64,000 bases of DNA from Bacillota bacterium (GTDB lineage: Bacteria > Sysuimicrobiota > Sysuimicrobiia > Sysuimicrobiales > Segetimicrobiaceae): positions 23,461 through 87,460 of the forward strand of contig JAJPIA010000063.1 in the NCBI GenBank assembly GCA_021324975.1, written 5' to 3'. Numbering within the stretch: the stretch's first letter is position 1; each line of letters begins with the position of its first letter. Below, in pieces: positions 16,767-25,914 of the stretch. A program made the position numbers and the translations under genes. The notes under the pieces are model-generated. The model was not told the DNA's origin. It ran no database searches and saw only the letters and a list, made by a program, of their open reading frames with translations.

Positions 16767-17525
16767 CTAGTCGTAGTATTGCGGCGCCTTGCGCAGCGTC
16801 GCCCACTGCGCCGGATCGTGCCCGTACACGAGCATCGCCCGCTCCGCGCGGGCGAGCTCCATGAGACGCCGCGCGCTCGCACGGGCCCGGTCCCGGTCCA
16901 TGTACACGCCCCAGTTGTCGGTCTCCACGTTCTCCGGGGTGTAGATGGCGTCGATGGCCAAGATGACCGGGCCCGTCCGCGGCAGGCGCACCAGGACCGA
17001 CTGGTGGCCGGGCACGTGCCCCGAGGTCTCGAGGAGCCGCACGCCCGGGGCGATCTCCGTATCGCCCTCCACCACCTCGTAGCGGAGGTGCGGCAGGTCG
17101 AACAGGTCTTGCTGGAAGCGGTCGGAACCGCGCGCGGCTTCGTAGCACTCGCGCTGGACGAAGATCCGGGCGCGGCCGAAGTCGGCGTGATTCCCGCAGT
17201 GGTCGAAGTGAAAGTGCGTGCTCACCAGCACGTCGATGTCGTCGACCCCGAGGTCGATCTCGCCGAGCCGGTGCGCGATGTCGTCTTCCGGCCGCATCTT
17301 GACGGTGAGCACCTTCGCGAACGGCTTACCGCGGTGGGTCGCGAGCGGGTCCGCGATGTGCTTGCGGTGGATGCCGGTGTCTACCAGCAGATTGCGGCCG
17401 TCGTCCGCCTGAATCACGTACCCGACGATGGGAATGTCGATCCGGGTGCCATCGCCCGACCCGGGGGTCAGCACGGCACCCTTGTCCACATCGCACCGTC
17501 CCAGGTCCAAGATATACAGTCGCAC
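16767..17525 (-). CDS. Metallo-beta-lactamase-fold lactonase-like hydrolase
   Basis: 252 residues. The HxHxDH motif is THFHFDHCGNH, with downstream metal ligands in ETSGHVPGHQSV, AIDAIYTPEN and a terminal YGHDPAQW. This arrangement matches the AttM/AiiA-like acyl-homoserine-lactone lactonases and related esterases. The natural substrate is not known. GTG 17525 with AAGGAGG 7 nt upstream is a clear start. It is the last gene of the dppABC-like operon (86 nt after DppC), so its substrate may be what that transporter brings in. Confidence 0.85.
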   Translation of the reverse strand: MRLYILDLGRCDVDKGAVLTPGSGDGTRIDIPIVGYVIQADDGRNLLVDTGIHRKHIADPLATHRGKPFAKVLTVKMRPEDDIAHRLGEIDLGVDDIDVLVSTHFHFDHCGNHADFGRARIFVQRECYEAARGSDRFQQDLFDLPHLRYEVVEGDTEIAPGVRLLETSGHVPGHQSVLVRLPRTGPVILAIDAIYTPENVETDNWGVYMDRDRARASARRLMELARAERAMLVYGHDPAQWATLRKAPQYYD

Positions 17526-17611
17526 GGCCCGCCTCCTTCGCGCATCGCGGTCAGACCTCGGCAAGGGTGGAGCCAGACACCGGCCGCCCCTGGCGGTGCA
17601 TCGACACTGCA

Positions 17612-18505
17612 CTATGGACGGCGCAGCGCGGGGTCCAGCGCCTCCGTGACGCCGTCGCCCACGAAATTGATGGCGAGGATGACGAGCACGATCGCAGTGC
17701 CCGGCGCCGTGCTCATCCACCAGGCGGCGTTCAGGTACTCCCGGCCGGTGTTGAGATCCGCGCCCCACTCCGGGGTGGGCGGATGGACGCCGAAGCCGAG
17801 AAAGTTCAACGTCGAGCCCGCGATGATCGCCCAGCCCAAGGCGGTCGTGGAGAGAACCGCGACCTGGGCCCAGACGTTCGGCAGAATGTGCCGGCCGAGA
17901 ATCCGCACGGATCCGCAACCGATCGCCCGGGCCGATACCACGAACTCGCGCTGCCGGATCGACAGCATGGCCCCGCGCACGAGCCGCGTAAAGGCGGGGA
18001 TCAGCGACACGCCCACGGCGATCATCACGTTGAGGAGGCCGGTGCCCAGGATCGTCACCACGACGAGCGCGAGCAGGATGCCCGGAAACGCCAGCATGAT
18101 ATCCATCGCCCGCATCACCGCGCCGTCCACCGCGCCGCCCGCATACCCCGCGGCGGCGCCGAGTACCACCCCCGCCCCGGCGGCGATACCGATGGCGATC
18201 ACCGCCGCGAGGCACGTCGGCCGGGCGCCGGCCACGACCCGGCTGAGCACGTCGCGGCCGAATTGGTCCGTGCCAAGCCAGTGCACCGCGTCAGGCGGGC
18301 GCAACCGGTCCATGATGCTGACGCGCTCCGGACTGTACGGCGCTACCATAGGCCCCGCCGCCGCAAGCGCAAACACCACGAGCAACAGCACGGCGCCGGC
18401 GGCCGCGAGGCGGTGGCGGGCGAACCGTCGCCAGGCCCAGGACGGCCGTCCCGTGGCCGGCGGCGCCGGCGCCGGCGGCGCCGCGGAGGTGGCCTGAACG
18501 TTCAC
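17612..18505 (-). CDS. Peptide-type ABC importer permease (DppC-like), system 1
   Basis: 297 residues of the OppC/DppC family. After a Pro/Ala-rich cytoplasmic tail it has LGTDQFGRDVLSRVVAGARPTC, the coupling loop REFVVSARAIGCGSVRILGRHILPN and ends in GDGVTEALDPALRRP. GTG start directly abuts the DppB stop. Together with DppB it forms the membrane pore. No ATPase gene is present in this operon. Confidence 0.9.
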   Translation of the reverse strand: MNVQATSAAPPAPAPPATGRPSWAWRRFARHRLAAAGAVLLLVVFALAAAGPMVAPYSPERVSIMDRLRPPDAVHWLGTDQFGRDVLSRVVAGARPTCLAAVIAIGIAAGAGVVLGAAAGYAGGAVDGAVMRAMDIMLAFPGILLALVVVTILGTGLLNVMIAVGVSLIPAFTRLVRGAMLSIRQREFVVSARAIGCGSVRILGRHILPNVWAQVAVLSTTALGWAIIAGSTLNFLGFGVHPPTPEWGADLNTGREYLNAAWWMSTAPGTAIVLVILAINFVGDGVTEALDPALRRP

Positions 18506-19429
18506 TCAGCCGTACCGCACGCGCGGATCCAGCGCCGCGTACGCGACGTCCACGGCGAGGTTGACCAGTAGGTACACGAGCGCCACGACGAGCACGACCC
18601 CCTGGATCATGGGGAAGTCCTTGGCCTGAATCGCCCGCACCGCGAGCGACCCGAGCCCCTGGCGCCCGAAGATGGTCTCCACGACCACAGCCCCGCTCAA
18701 CAGGTTGCCCACCTGGAGCCCGAGCAGCGTGACCACGGGGATCAAGGCGTTCTTGAGCGCGTGCCGCACCACGACCGCGCCGGCGCGCAGGCCCTTCGCG
18801 TACGCCGTCGAGACGTAGGGCTGCCCCAGGGCCTCGAGCAGGTTCGCGCGGCACAGGCGCGTGATGATCGCGGAAAAGCCCCAGCCGAGGCTCACCGACG
18901 GCAGGATGAGCCCGCGGGCGCCGCCCTCGCTGAGCGCGGGAAGCCACCCCAGGCGCACCGCGAACACGAGAATGAGCAGCACGGAGAGCCAGAAGTTGGG
19001 CACCGCCACGCCGAGCACGGAGAAGCCGGTCCCGGCGAGATCTATCCAGCTCCCGCGGTACATCGCGCCGATGATGCCGGCACCGAGCCCCACGGTCGCG
19101 GCGACGACCATCGTAGCCAGCGCCAGGGTGGCCGTGGCGGGAAAGACGAGCCCGATCTCCTCCGCCACCCGCCGCTGCGAGATAAAGGAGACGCCCAGAT
19201 CGCCGTGCACGAGCCGCCAGACAAAGTCCCCGTATTGCACCAGCAGCGGCCGATCGAGGCCGAGAGACCGCCGCAGGCTGACGATCTGATCCGGGGTGGC
19301 GTCGGTGCCGAACAACATGATCTGCGCCGGATCGCCCGGGATGAGGTGCAGGATCAGGAACACGAGCGCGGTGACGCCAAACACAATCGGCAGGCTCGCG
19401 AGGAGTCGCCGGCCGATGAATGCGCCCAC
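18506..19429 (-). CDS. Peptide-type ABC importer permease (DppB-like), system 1
   Basis: 307 residues with the N-terminal DppB signature (GRRLLASLPIVFGVTALVF, HLIPGDPAQIM), six hydrophobic segments, the loop GQPYVSTAYAKGLRAGAVVVRHALKNALIPV and the family-typical C-terminus DPRVRYG. It starts 30 nt after the binding-protein gene and pairs with the DppC-like permease. Confidence 0.92.
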   Translation of the reverse strand: MGAFIGRRLLASLPIVFGVTALVFLILHLIPGDPAQIMLFGTDATPDQIVSLRRSLGLDRPLLVQYGDFVWRLVHGDLGVSFISQRRVAEEIGLVFPATATLALATMVVAATVGLGAGIIGAMYRGSWIDLAGTGFSVLGVAVPNFWLSVLLILVFAVRLGWLPALSEGGARGLILPSVSLGWGFSAIITRLCRANLLEALGQPYVSTAYAKGLRAGAVVVRHALKNALIPVVTLLGLQVGNLLSGAVVVETIFGRQGLGSLAVRAIQAKDFPMIQGVVLVVALVYLLVNLAVDVAYAALDPRVRYG

Positions 19430-19459
19430 CGATCCGCCCCCGCGCGATCCTCCGCCGGC

Positions 19460-21124
19460 CTACGCGCGCAGCGTGGCGTCGTAGTAGATGGGGAACCCGT
19501 TGACGGTGAAGCGGAGCGCCTGCACGCGGTCGCTGGCGTCGAACACCGCCCGCTGCTGGTAGATCGGGATGACGACCGCCGCCTCCATGACGCGCCGGAC
19601 GGCCTGGCGGAACGGCGCGATCCGCTTCGAGGGATCGGCCGTGGCGTTGCCTTTGGTGACCAGCGCGTCTACCTGCGGGTCGCAGTAGTGCATCCAGTTG
19701 AAGCCGTGGGTGACCTGGTCGCACGCGTAGAGCGCCCGCATCAGGAACGGATCGACGGAATAATAGAAAAAGTCGGCGAGGTTGTGATCGCCGCGGTTGT
19801 ACGTCTCGGCCACGGTCGGGAAGGACTGTGCGGAGATGTCCGTCTGGATCCCGACGTCCTGCCACTGCGCCTGGAGCAACTGCGAGATCTGATCGAAGCC
19901 GAAGTTGGCGATGTTGATGAACACGAGGCGGAGCGGCCGGCCGTCCTTCTGGCGGACGCCGCCGGCCCCGATCTTCCATCCGGCTTCCTCCAGGAGGCTC
20001 TTGGCCCGGCCGGCATCATATCGGTACATCTTGTCGAGGGTGGGATCGTAGGACAGCGTCCCGGGGAGGAAGATGTTGTGCGCCGGCTCGTAGATGCCCT
20101 TGTACAGGGCTTCGATAATCGCCTCTTGGTTTGTGGCGAACTGCAGCGCCTGCCGGACCCGCAGGTCATCGGTCGGCGGGCGCTTGGCGTTCACCATGAT
20201 GGAGTACGGCATGCCGGTCACCGGCGCCGCGAACACCGTGTAGCCCGAGGCGTGCTGCAACGCCTGGACGTCGGTCGGCGCCAGGTTTTCCGCGATGAGC
20301 ACCTCGCCGGTGCGGAGCGCGTTGAATCGCGTCGACGCGTCGGGGATGATGCGGAACGTGATCTCGGCGAGATGGGGCGATCCCTGGTGGTGGGCCACCG
20401 GTGGCGCCCAGTTGTAGTCGGGGTTGGCGACGATCGTCACGTGATTGCCGAGGACCCACTCCTGGAACTTGAACGGCCCCGTGCCGACGGGATGCTGGCT
20501 CACGCCTTGGTGGCCGTATCGCTTGAGCGCCGTCGGCGAGATCGGGGAGAGGCCGGACGTCGCCACGTTGTTGAGAAACGCGCCGTTCGGCTCCTTGAAG
20601 ACGATCGTCACGACATCGTCGCCGGTCACCTCGGTGTGCGAGTATGGGCCCAGCGCCGTGATCGCAGATCGCGACTTGGTCTCAGGATTCACGATGTGCT
20701 CCAGCGTGGCCTTGACGGCCTCGGCAGTAAACGGCGTGCCGTCGTGGAACTTGACGTCGCGCCGCAGGTGGAACGTGTACCGCTTCGCGTCCCCCGACAC
20801 CTCCCAGCGCAGCGCGAGCCCGGGGAAGTATTCCTGCCCCTGGCGCATCCCCGGGAGATGCCAGATCAGCGGGTCGAAGAGGTTGAGGCTGATGTACCCG
20901 CTGGAGATGAGGCCCGACGTCCCGGGGTCGAGCGACTCCGGGCTCTGCCACATCCCGAACACGAGCCGGCCCTGAGGCGCCGGCGCCGAGGTAGCGGTGC
21001 GGGTCCTCGTCGCGCCGAGGAGCGCCGCGCCCCCCGTGCCGAGCGCGCCGGCAAGCAGAGTTCGCCGCGTCACTCGAGCGCCGGCCGCGCTCGTTGCCGG
21101 GCGTGGCGTATGTTGCGTTGTCAC
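19460..21124 (-). CDS. Peptide-type ABC importer substrate-binding protein, system 1, Tat-exported
   Basis: 554 residues of the SBP family 5 (DppA/OppA). The N-terminus has a twin-arginine signal (RVTRRTLLAGALGTGGAALLG), so it is probably exported folded. Mature landmarks are SPESLDPGTSGL, RYTFHLRRDVKFHDGTPFTAEAVKATLEH and FEEP-like TIVFKEPNGAFL. Ligands of the family are di- and oligopeptides, but also many amide and sugar conjugates. GTG 21124 is preceded by AAGGGAGGGA. It opens a four-gene operon (binding protein, DppB, DppC, lactonase-like hydrolase) divergent from the MASE1-SpoIIE gene. Confidence 0.9.
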   Translation of the reverse strand: MTTQHTPRPATSAAGARVTRRTLLAGALGTGGAALLGATRTRTATSAPAPQGRLVFGMWQSPESLDPGTSGLISSGYISLNLFDPLIWHLPGMRQGQEYFPGLALRWEVSGDAKRYTFHLRRDVKFHDGTPFTAEAVKATLEHIVNPETKSRSAITALGPYSHTEVTGDDVVTIVFKEPNGAFLNNVATSGLSPISPTALKRYGHQGVSQHPVGTGPFKFQEWVLGNHVTIVANPDYNWAPPVAHHQGSPHLAEITFRIIPDASTRFNALRTGEVLIAENLAPTDVQALQHASGYTVFAAPVTGMPYSIMVNAKRPPTDDLRVRQALQFATNQEAIIEALYKGIYEPAHNIFLPGTLSYDPTLDKMYRYDAGRAKSLLEEAGWKIGAGGVRQKDGRPLRLVFINIANFGFDQISQLLQAQWQDVGIQTDISAQSFPTVAETYNRGDHNLADFFYYSVDPFLMRALYACDQVTHGFNWMHYCDPQVDALVTKGNATADPSKRIAPFRQAVRRVMEAAVVIPIYQQRAVFDASDRVQALRFTVNGFPIYYDATLRA

Positions 21125-21234
21125 AGCTCGTCCCTCCCTTTTGCCCCTCAGGTTCCACGTCCCGCTTGCGAACTCCCTTCACGCGTCCCCTCGCGCTGCG
21201 GCCGCGCGGGAGGAAGCAGCGGGGCGCGGGTCTA

Positions 21235-24200
21235 ATGAGGCGGGCGATCCCGACGCAGTCCACCAGCGAGGAGACGTACCGGACCGTGCCATACCCCCGC
21301 AGGCGCGGCCTCATCCTTCGTCAGGGCGTCACGATCGCGCTCGTGGCGGCTGCGTACGTCGTCACCGGCAAGCTCGGCCTCCGGCTGGCCGCCGTGCATC
21401 CGAGCGCGACGCCGGTCTGGGCGCCGACGGGCATCGCGCTGGCGTCGGTGCTCCTGCTCGGATACCGGGCATGGCCTATCACGTTTGCCGGCGCCTTCTA
21501 CGTCAACATCACCACGGCCGGCGACCTCTGGACCACGCTCGGGATCGCCGCGGGGAACACGAGCGAGGCGCTCATGGGCGCGTACCTGATCAACCGCTAC
21601 GCCCACGGACGCGACGCGTTCGACAGTCCGCGCACCACGCTCGCCTTCATGCTGTTCGGCGCCGGGGTGGCGCCGGCGGTGAGCGCGACCGCCGGCGTCA
21701 CGAGCCTCGCGCTCGGCGGGTACGCCTCGTGGCACGCCTACCCGGCGATCTGGGCCACGTGGTGGCTCGGCGACATGGCCGGAGCCATGATCGTTGCTCC
21801 ACTTCTGATCCTGTGGAGCCGGCCGGCGCGCTTGGAGTTGAGCGGACGCGAGATCGGCGAGCGCGCGCTGTTCCTCGCGATGCTCGCGGCGGTCGCGTGG
21901 ATCGTCTTCGGCGGCATCTTCCCGTTCTCGTACCTCACGGTGCCGCTCACGGTCTGGGCCGCGTTTCGTCTCAGCCTCCGGGAAACGTCCACGGTGGTCG
22001 TGCTGCTCGCCGGCATTGCGACGGTGGCCACGGTTCACGGGACGGGTCCGTTTCACACCGTCGGCCCCAACGCGTCGCTTCTGTACCTCGTCGCTTTTAT
22101 GGGCATTCTCGCGCTCGCGGCGCTTCCGGTCGCAAGCATCGTATCGGAACGCGCGAGAGTCTCGGAGGCGCTCGCGGACCGCATGCAGGCGGAGCAGGCC
22201 GCGCACGCGGCGGCGGAACGAGCCGCGCACCGCCTGGCGCGGCTGTACGCCGTGAGCGAGGCGCTGTCGGAGGCGATGACGTCCGGGGAGGTGGCGGACG
22301 TCATCATCGCCGAGGGCACCCGGATCCTCGGCGCATCGGCGGCCTCCGTGTACCGCCTGTCCGAGGACGGCGCCGCCCTGGAGTCGCTGCGGCACCACGG
22401 TTATCCCGCCGACGTCGTGGAGCACTGGCGGCGCCTACCTACGTCCGGGACCTCGCTGGCCGCCGAGGCGGCGAGAACAGGACAGCCGCGGTACCTGCCG
22501 TCGCGCGATGCGATGCTCTCGCAGTATCCTGGGTTCCGCGACACAGCTCTGCCCCAGGCCGGAGCCCGGGCCGTCGCGCCGCTTCTCGTCGGGCCCAGGA
22601 CCACGGGCGCCCTGGTCTTCGTGTTCGACGGGCCGAAGGAGTTCAACGAGGAGGAGCGCGGCCTCATCGTCGCGCTCGCGCACCAGTGCGCGCAGGCGCT
22701 GGAACGCTCCCGGCTCTACGAGCGCGAACGCAGGGTCGCCGAGATGCTGCAGGGCGCGTTCCTTCCGGCCGGGCTCCCCCAGGTGCCCGGCATCCGCGTG
22801 CACGCCGCGTATGTCCCCGCGACCGCGACGCCGTCCGTGGGCGGTGACTGGTACGATGTGTTTCGCCTGTCCGATGGACAAGTCGCACTGTCCGTCGGGG
22901 ACGTCGTTGGGCACGGCGTCCAGGCCGCCGCGGTGATGGGGCAGGTGCGACAGTCGATTCGCGCCGCGGCATTGGACGACGCGGAGCCCGCACGGGTGCT
23001 CGCGCGGGCGGATCGCGTGCTCAACCTCACCTACGAATTCGAGGCGATGGCAACTGCGATCTTCGCACGGTTCGACCCCATCGCGCTCACGCTGGAGTAC
23101 GCCACGGCGGGCCATCCGTCGCCCGTCGTCGCGGACGCGGACGGATCGGTGCGGATGCTCGAGGGCGGCGGCCTCCCGCTCGGCTACGCGGGCGACCGCG
23201 TCTTTCCGTCGCGAACCGTGCAGCTCGCCCCGAGCACGCTCCTCGTGCTGTATACGGACGGCATCACCGAATTGACGCGCAATCCCACGGCCGGCCGCGA
23301 GCGGCTGCTCGCCGCCGTCGCGCACGCGCACGAGGCCGGGGCCGAGGATCCCGCCCACAGCATCCTGGCCCAAATCCTCGGCGACGGCTCCGCGCCGGAT
23401 GACATCGCCATCGTCTCGGCGGCGGTCGACGCCGCTGCGGTGGCCGAGCTCGACCTCGCCCTGCCCGCGCAGCCCTCCAGCCTGCGGCTCGTCCGCCAAG
23501 CGATCCGAAAGCTGGCAGCCGGGCTCGCCCTGAGCGAGGACCGGTCTTTCACGCTCAGCGTCGCCGTGGGCGAAGCGGTCAACAACGTCATCGAGCACGC
23601 GTACGGGGTCGCGCCTGGAAAGGTTTACGTGCGGGCGCGCCGTGACGGCGCGTCGCTTCGGGTCGAGGTGGAGGACCGCGGGCAGTGGCGGCCCGCCCGC
23701 CCGCAGGGAACAGGCGGGCGCGGCCTCGCGCTGATCGGCGGGCTCGCGGAACACCTGGAATTGATCGCGGGCTCTACGGGCACCATCATCCGGTTCACCG
23801 TTCCGCTCGAGCACCCGCAGGCCGAGGCCATCGGTGCGCCTCGGGCGGTCTCGCCGCGGCCGCCGCAGCCGCACCAGGTGTCCGCCGGCGCACTGCCGGC
23901 GCACCCGACCGACGCGGGGACGCGAGACGGCCGGTTCGAGGTCCGGCCGGTAGACGGCGTTCCCGTGGTCGACGCGGCCGGCGACATCGACCTGGACAAC
24001 CTCGGGCGCTTTCTGGCGGCGCTGGAACAGGCCGCCGCCCAGAGTGAGCACGTCGTCATCGTCAACCTCGAGGGAACCACGTACATCGACAGCCGGGGCG
24101 TGCACGCCTTGTTCCAAGCCGGGCAGCGGCTCAAAACGCGCCGGCGGGACCTCCTCCTGGTGATCCCCAAAACGTCTCCGCTGCGCGCGATCCTCGCCGT

Positions 24201-24285
24201 CACCAAGCTGGGCGCGGTGTTGGACATATTTCACACGCTCGACGAGGCGCTCGCGAGTCCGTTGAGCGGGAACGCCGCGGGATGA
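21235..24285 (+). CDS. MASE1-GAF-SpoIIE phosphatase-RsbW kinase-STAS fusion (one-protein partner switch)
   Basis: 1016 residues. Approximate order: MASE1 membrane sensor with about eight hydrophobic segments (25-302), GAF (332-495), PP2C/SpoIIE phosphatase (500-725), HATPase like RsbW (745-870), linker, and STAS like RsbV (898-1010). Phosphatase metal ligands are in GGDWYDVF, VGDVVGHG, YTDGITE and DDIAIV. The kinase N-box is GEAVNNVIEHAYG, with EDRG and GRGLALIGG. The STAS phospho-acceptor Ser is in YIDSRG. In known systems RsbU, RsbW and RsbV are separate proteins that release a sigma factor or switch an output. Here all three are in one chain. ATG 21235 was chosen because the family sequence starts there. 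Confidence 0.9.
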   Translation: MRRAIPTQSTSEETYRTVPYPRRRGLILRQGVTIALVAAAYVVTGKLGLRLAAVHPSATPVWAPTGIALASVLLLGYRAWPITFAGAFYVNITTAGDLWTTLGIAAGNTSEALMGAYLINRYAHGRDAFDSPRTTLAFMLFGAGVAPAVSATAGVTSLALGGYASWHAYPAIWATWWLGDMAGAMIVAPLLILWSRPARLELSGREIGERALFLAMLAAVAWIVFGGIFPFSYLTVPLTVWAAFRLSLRETSTVVVLLAGIATVATVHGTGPFHTVGPNASLLYLVAFMGILALAALPVASIVSERARVSEALADRMQAEQAAHAAAERAAHRLARLYAVSEALSEAMTSGEVADVIIAEGTRILGASAASVYRLSEDGAALESLRHHGYPADVVEHWRRLPTSGTSLAAEAARTGQPRYLPSRDAMLSQYPGFRDTALPQAGARAVAPLLVGPRTTGALVFVFDGPKEFNEEERGLIVALAHQCAQALERSRLYERERRVAEMLQGAFLPAGLPQVPGIRVHAAYVPATATPSVGGDWYDVFRLSDGQVALSVGDVVGHGVQAAAVMGQVRQSIRAAALDDAEPARVLARADRVLNLTYEFEAMATAIFARFDPIALTLEYATAGHPSPVVADADGSVRMLEGGGLPLGYAGDRVFPSRTVQLAPSTLLVLYTDGITELTRNPTAGRERLLAAVAHAHEAGAEDPAHSILAQILGDGSAPDDIAIVSAAVDAAAVAELDLALPAQPSSLRLVRQAIRKLAAGLALSEDRSFTLSVAVGEAVNNVIEHAYGVAPGKVYVRARRDGASLRVEVEDRGQWRPARPQGTGGRGLALIGGLAEHLELIAGSTGTIIRFTVPLEHPQAEAIGAPRAVSPRPPQPHQVSAGALPAHPTDAGTRDGRFEVRPVDGVPVVDAAGDIDLDNLGRFLAALEQAAAQSEHVVIVNLEGTTYIDSRGVHALFQAGQRLKTRRRDLLLVIPKTSPLRAILAVTKLGAVLDIFHTLDEALASPLSGNAAG

Positions 24286-24374
24286 CGGCGCCCGCCACTG
24301 ATCCGGCGGTGGCCGCCGCATCCCGCTGACTCGATCGTCTGTCCGGCAAACGTTGCACGCGTGGGAGGGATACG

Positions 24375-25796
24375 ATGAACAAGGGTGATCTGTGCTGGAC
24401 GTCCGCGCAGGAGCTCGCGCGGATGATTCGGACCAAGGCCGTGTCGCCGGTCGAGGTGGTCGACGCGGTGCTGGAGCGGATCGACCGGGTCAATCCGACC
24501 GTCAACGCCTACGTCACCGTCACCGCGGATCAGGCGCGCGCGGCGGCTGCGGCGGCCGAGGCCGCGGTCATCCGCGGGGACACGGTCGGTCCGCTTCACG
24601 GCGTGCCGTACTCGCTCAAGGATCTCACCGCAACCCGCGGCATCCGGACGACCATGGGCTCCAAGATCTTCGAGCACAACGTACCGGACGAGGACGCGCT
24701 CCTTGTCCGGCGCCTATATGCCGCGGGCGCGATCCTCGTCGGCAAGACCAACACGCCCGAGTTCGGGTGCAAGCCGTTTACGGACAACCGCGTGTTCGGC
24801 GCGACCCGGAACCCGTGGGCGCTGGATCGGTCGGCCGGAGGGTCCAGCGGGGGTGCCGCGGCAGCGGTGGCATGCGGGTTGGCCCCGCTCGCCGAGGGCA
24901 GCGATCTCGCCGGGTCGATTCGCCATCCGGCAGCGTGGTGCGGCGCCGTGGGCTTCAAGCCGACGCAGGGCCGGATTCCACGATACCCCAACGTGGCCGG
25001 GTGGAACGCGATGTCGTCGAACGGCCCGATCACGCGCACGGTCGGGGACGCGGCGCTCATGTTTTCGGTCATGGCTGGGCCGGACGATCGCGACCCGCTG
25101 AGCCTGCCGCACACGGGCGAGCGCTGGACCGCCCTCGCCGACGCACCGAGTGTTCGCGGGTGGCGCGTCGCGTGGACGCCGGATCTCGGCGGTGCGGCGG
25201 CGGTCGACAGCGAGATCGCGTCCGCGTCCGCCGCCGCGGCCCAGGCGTTCACCGAGCTCGGCTGCACGGTCGAAACAGCCGCACCGGACGTGGGGAACAT
25301 CATGGAGCCGTTTCTGGCGCTCAACGTCGCGGTGCGCGTGGCCACGGTTGGCCGTCACCTCGCGCAGTGGCGTGACCAGATGGATCCGATCCTCGTCCAG
25401 CGCCTCGACCTGAGCCGGAATCTCACGCCCGAGCAGATCGGTCAGGCAGAGGTCGCACGCACGGCGTACCATCATCGCCTGCTGCGCTTCTTCGAGCGGT
25501 ACGACCTCTTGCTGCTCCCGACAACGGCGACCGCTGCCACGCCACTCCAGGCTCCGATCCCGGCGGAGATCGCCGGCCGCTCGATCCGGCAACACCTCGA
25601 CATGCTCATTCCGACGTTTGCCTTCAACCTGAGCGCGTTTCCGGCGATCTCCGTGCCGTGCGGCTGGACGGCGAGCGGCCTACCGGTGGGGCTGCAGATC
25701 GTCGCGGGGTGGCGACAGGACGCACGTGCGCTTGTGGCGGCGGCCTGTTTCGAGGCCCAACATCCCTGGTCAAATCGCCGGCCACCGCTGCAATAG
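24375..25796 (+). CDS. Amidase-signature family hydrolase
   Basis: 473 residues of the amidase signature family. The Ser-cisSer-Lys triad can be placed: Lys in YSLKDLTATRG, cis-Ser in AGGSSGGAAAAVACG, nucleophile Ser in GSDLAGSIRHPA. It hydrolyses a carboxamide. Substrates in the family range from aryl amides to Glu-tRNA(Gln) partners. No GatB/GatC is nearby, so a catabolic amidase is more likely. ATG with GGGAGGGA upstream. It follows the partner-switch gene by 89 nt on the same strand. Confidence 0.9.
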   Translation: MNKGDLCWTSAQELARMIRTKAVSPVEVVDAVLERIDRVNPTVNAYVTVTADQARAAAAAAEAAVIRGDTVGPLHGVPYSLKDLTATRGIRTTMGSKIFEHNVPDEDALLVRRLYAAGAILVGKTNTPEFGCKPFTDNRVFGATRNPWALDRSAGGSSGGAAAAVACGLAPLAEGSDLAGSIRHPAAWCGAVGFKPTQGRIPRYPNVAGWNAMSSNGPITRTVGDAALMFSVMAGPDDRDPLSLPHTGERWTALADAPSVRGWRVAWTPDLGGAAAVDSEIASASAAAAQAFTELGCTVETAAPDVGNIMEPFLALNVAVRVATVGRHLAQWRDQMDPILVQRLDLSRNLTPEQIGQAEVARTAYHHRLLRFFERYDLLLLPTTATAATPLQAPIPAEIAGRSIRQHLDMLIPTFAFNLSAFPAISVPCGWTASGLPVGLQIVAGWRQDARALVAAACFEAQHPWSNRRPPLQ

Positions 25797-25914
25797 CCGG
25801 GCTGTGAACACGGCGCCTCGCCGGTACCGCCCGCGTGTCCTGCGAGCGGAAACCTAGTTCATCATCGCATTACTTCGGCAAGGGGAGGTACGTTGATGCC
25901 GCGGGGCCGGCGCG

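Noticed and set aside
18441..18485. GGCGCC-rich repeat
   Set aside because: It encodes the Ala/Pro-rich N-terminal tail of the DppC-like protein. Ordinary low-complexity coding DNA.
22435..24321. 628-residue open frame on the minus strand opposite the partner-switch protein
   Set aside because: Antisense shadow of a high-GC gene: Arg/His/Asp-rich, no domain pattern, while the plus strand has intact catalytic motifs.
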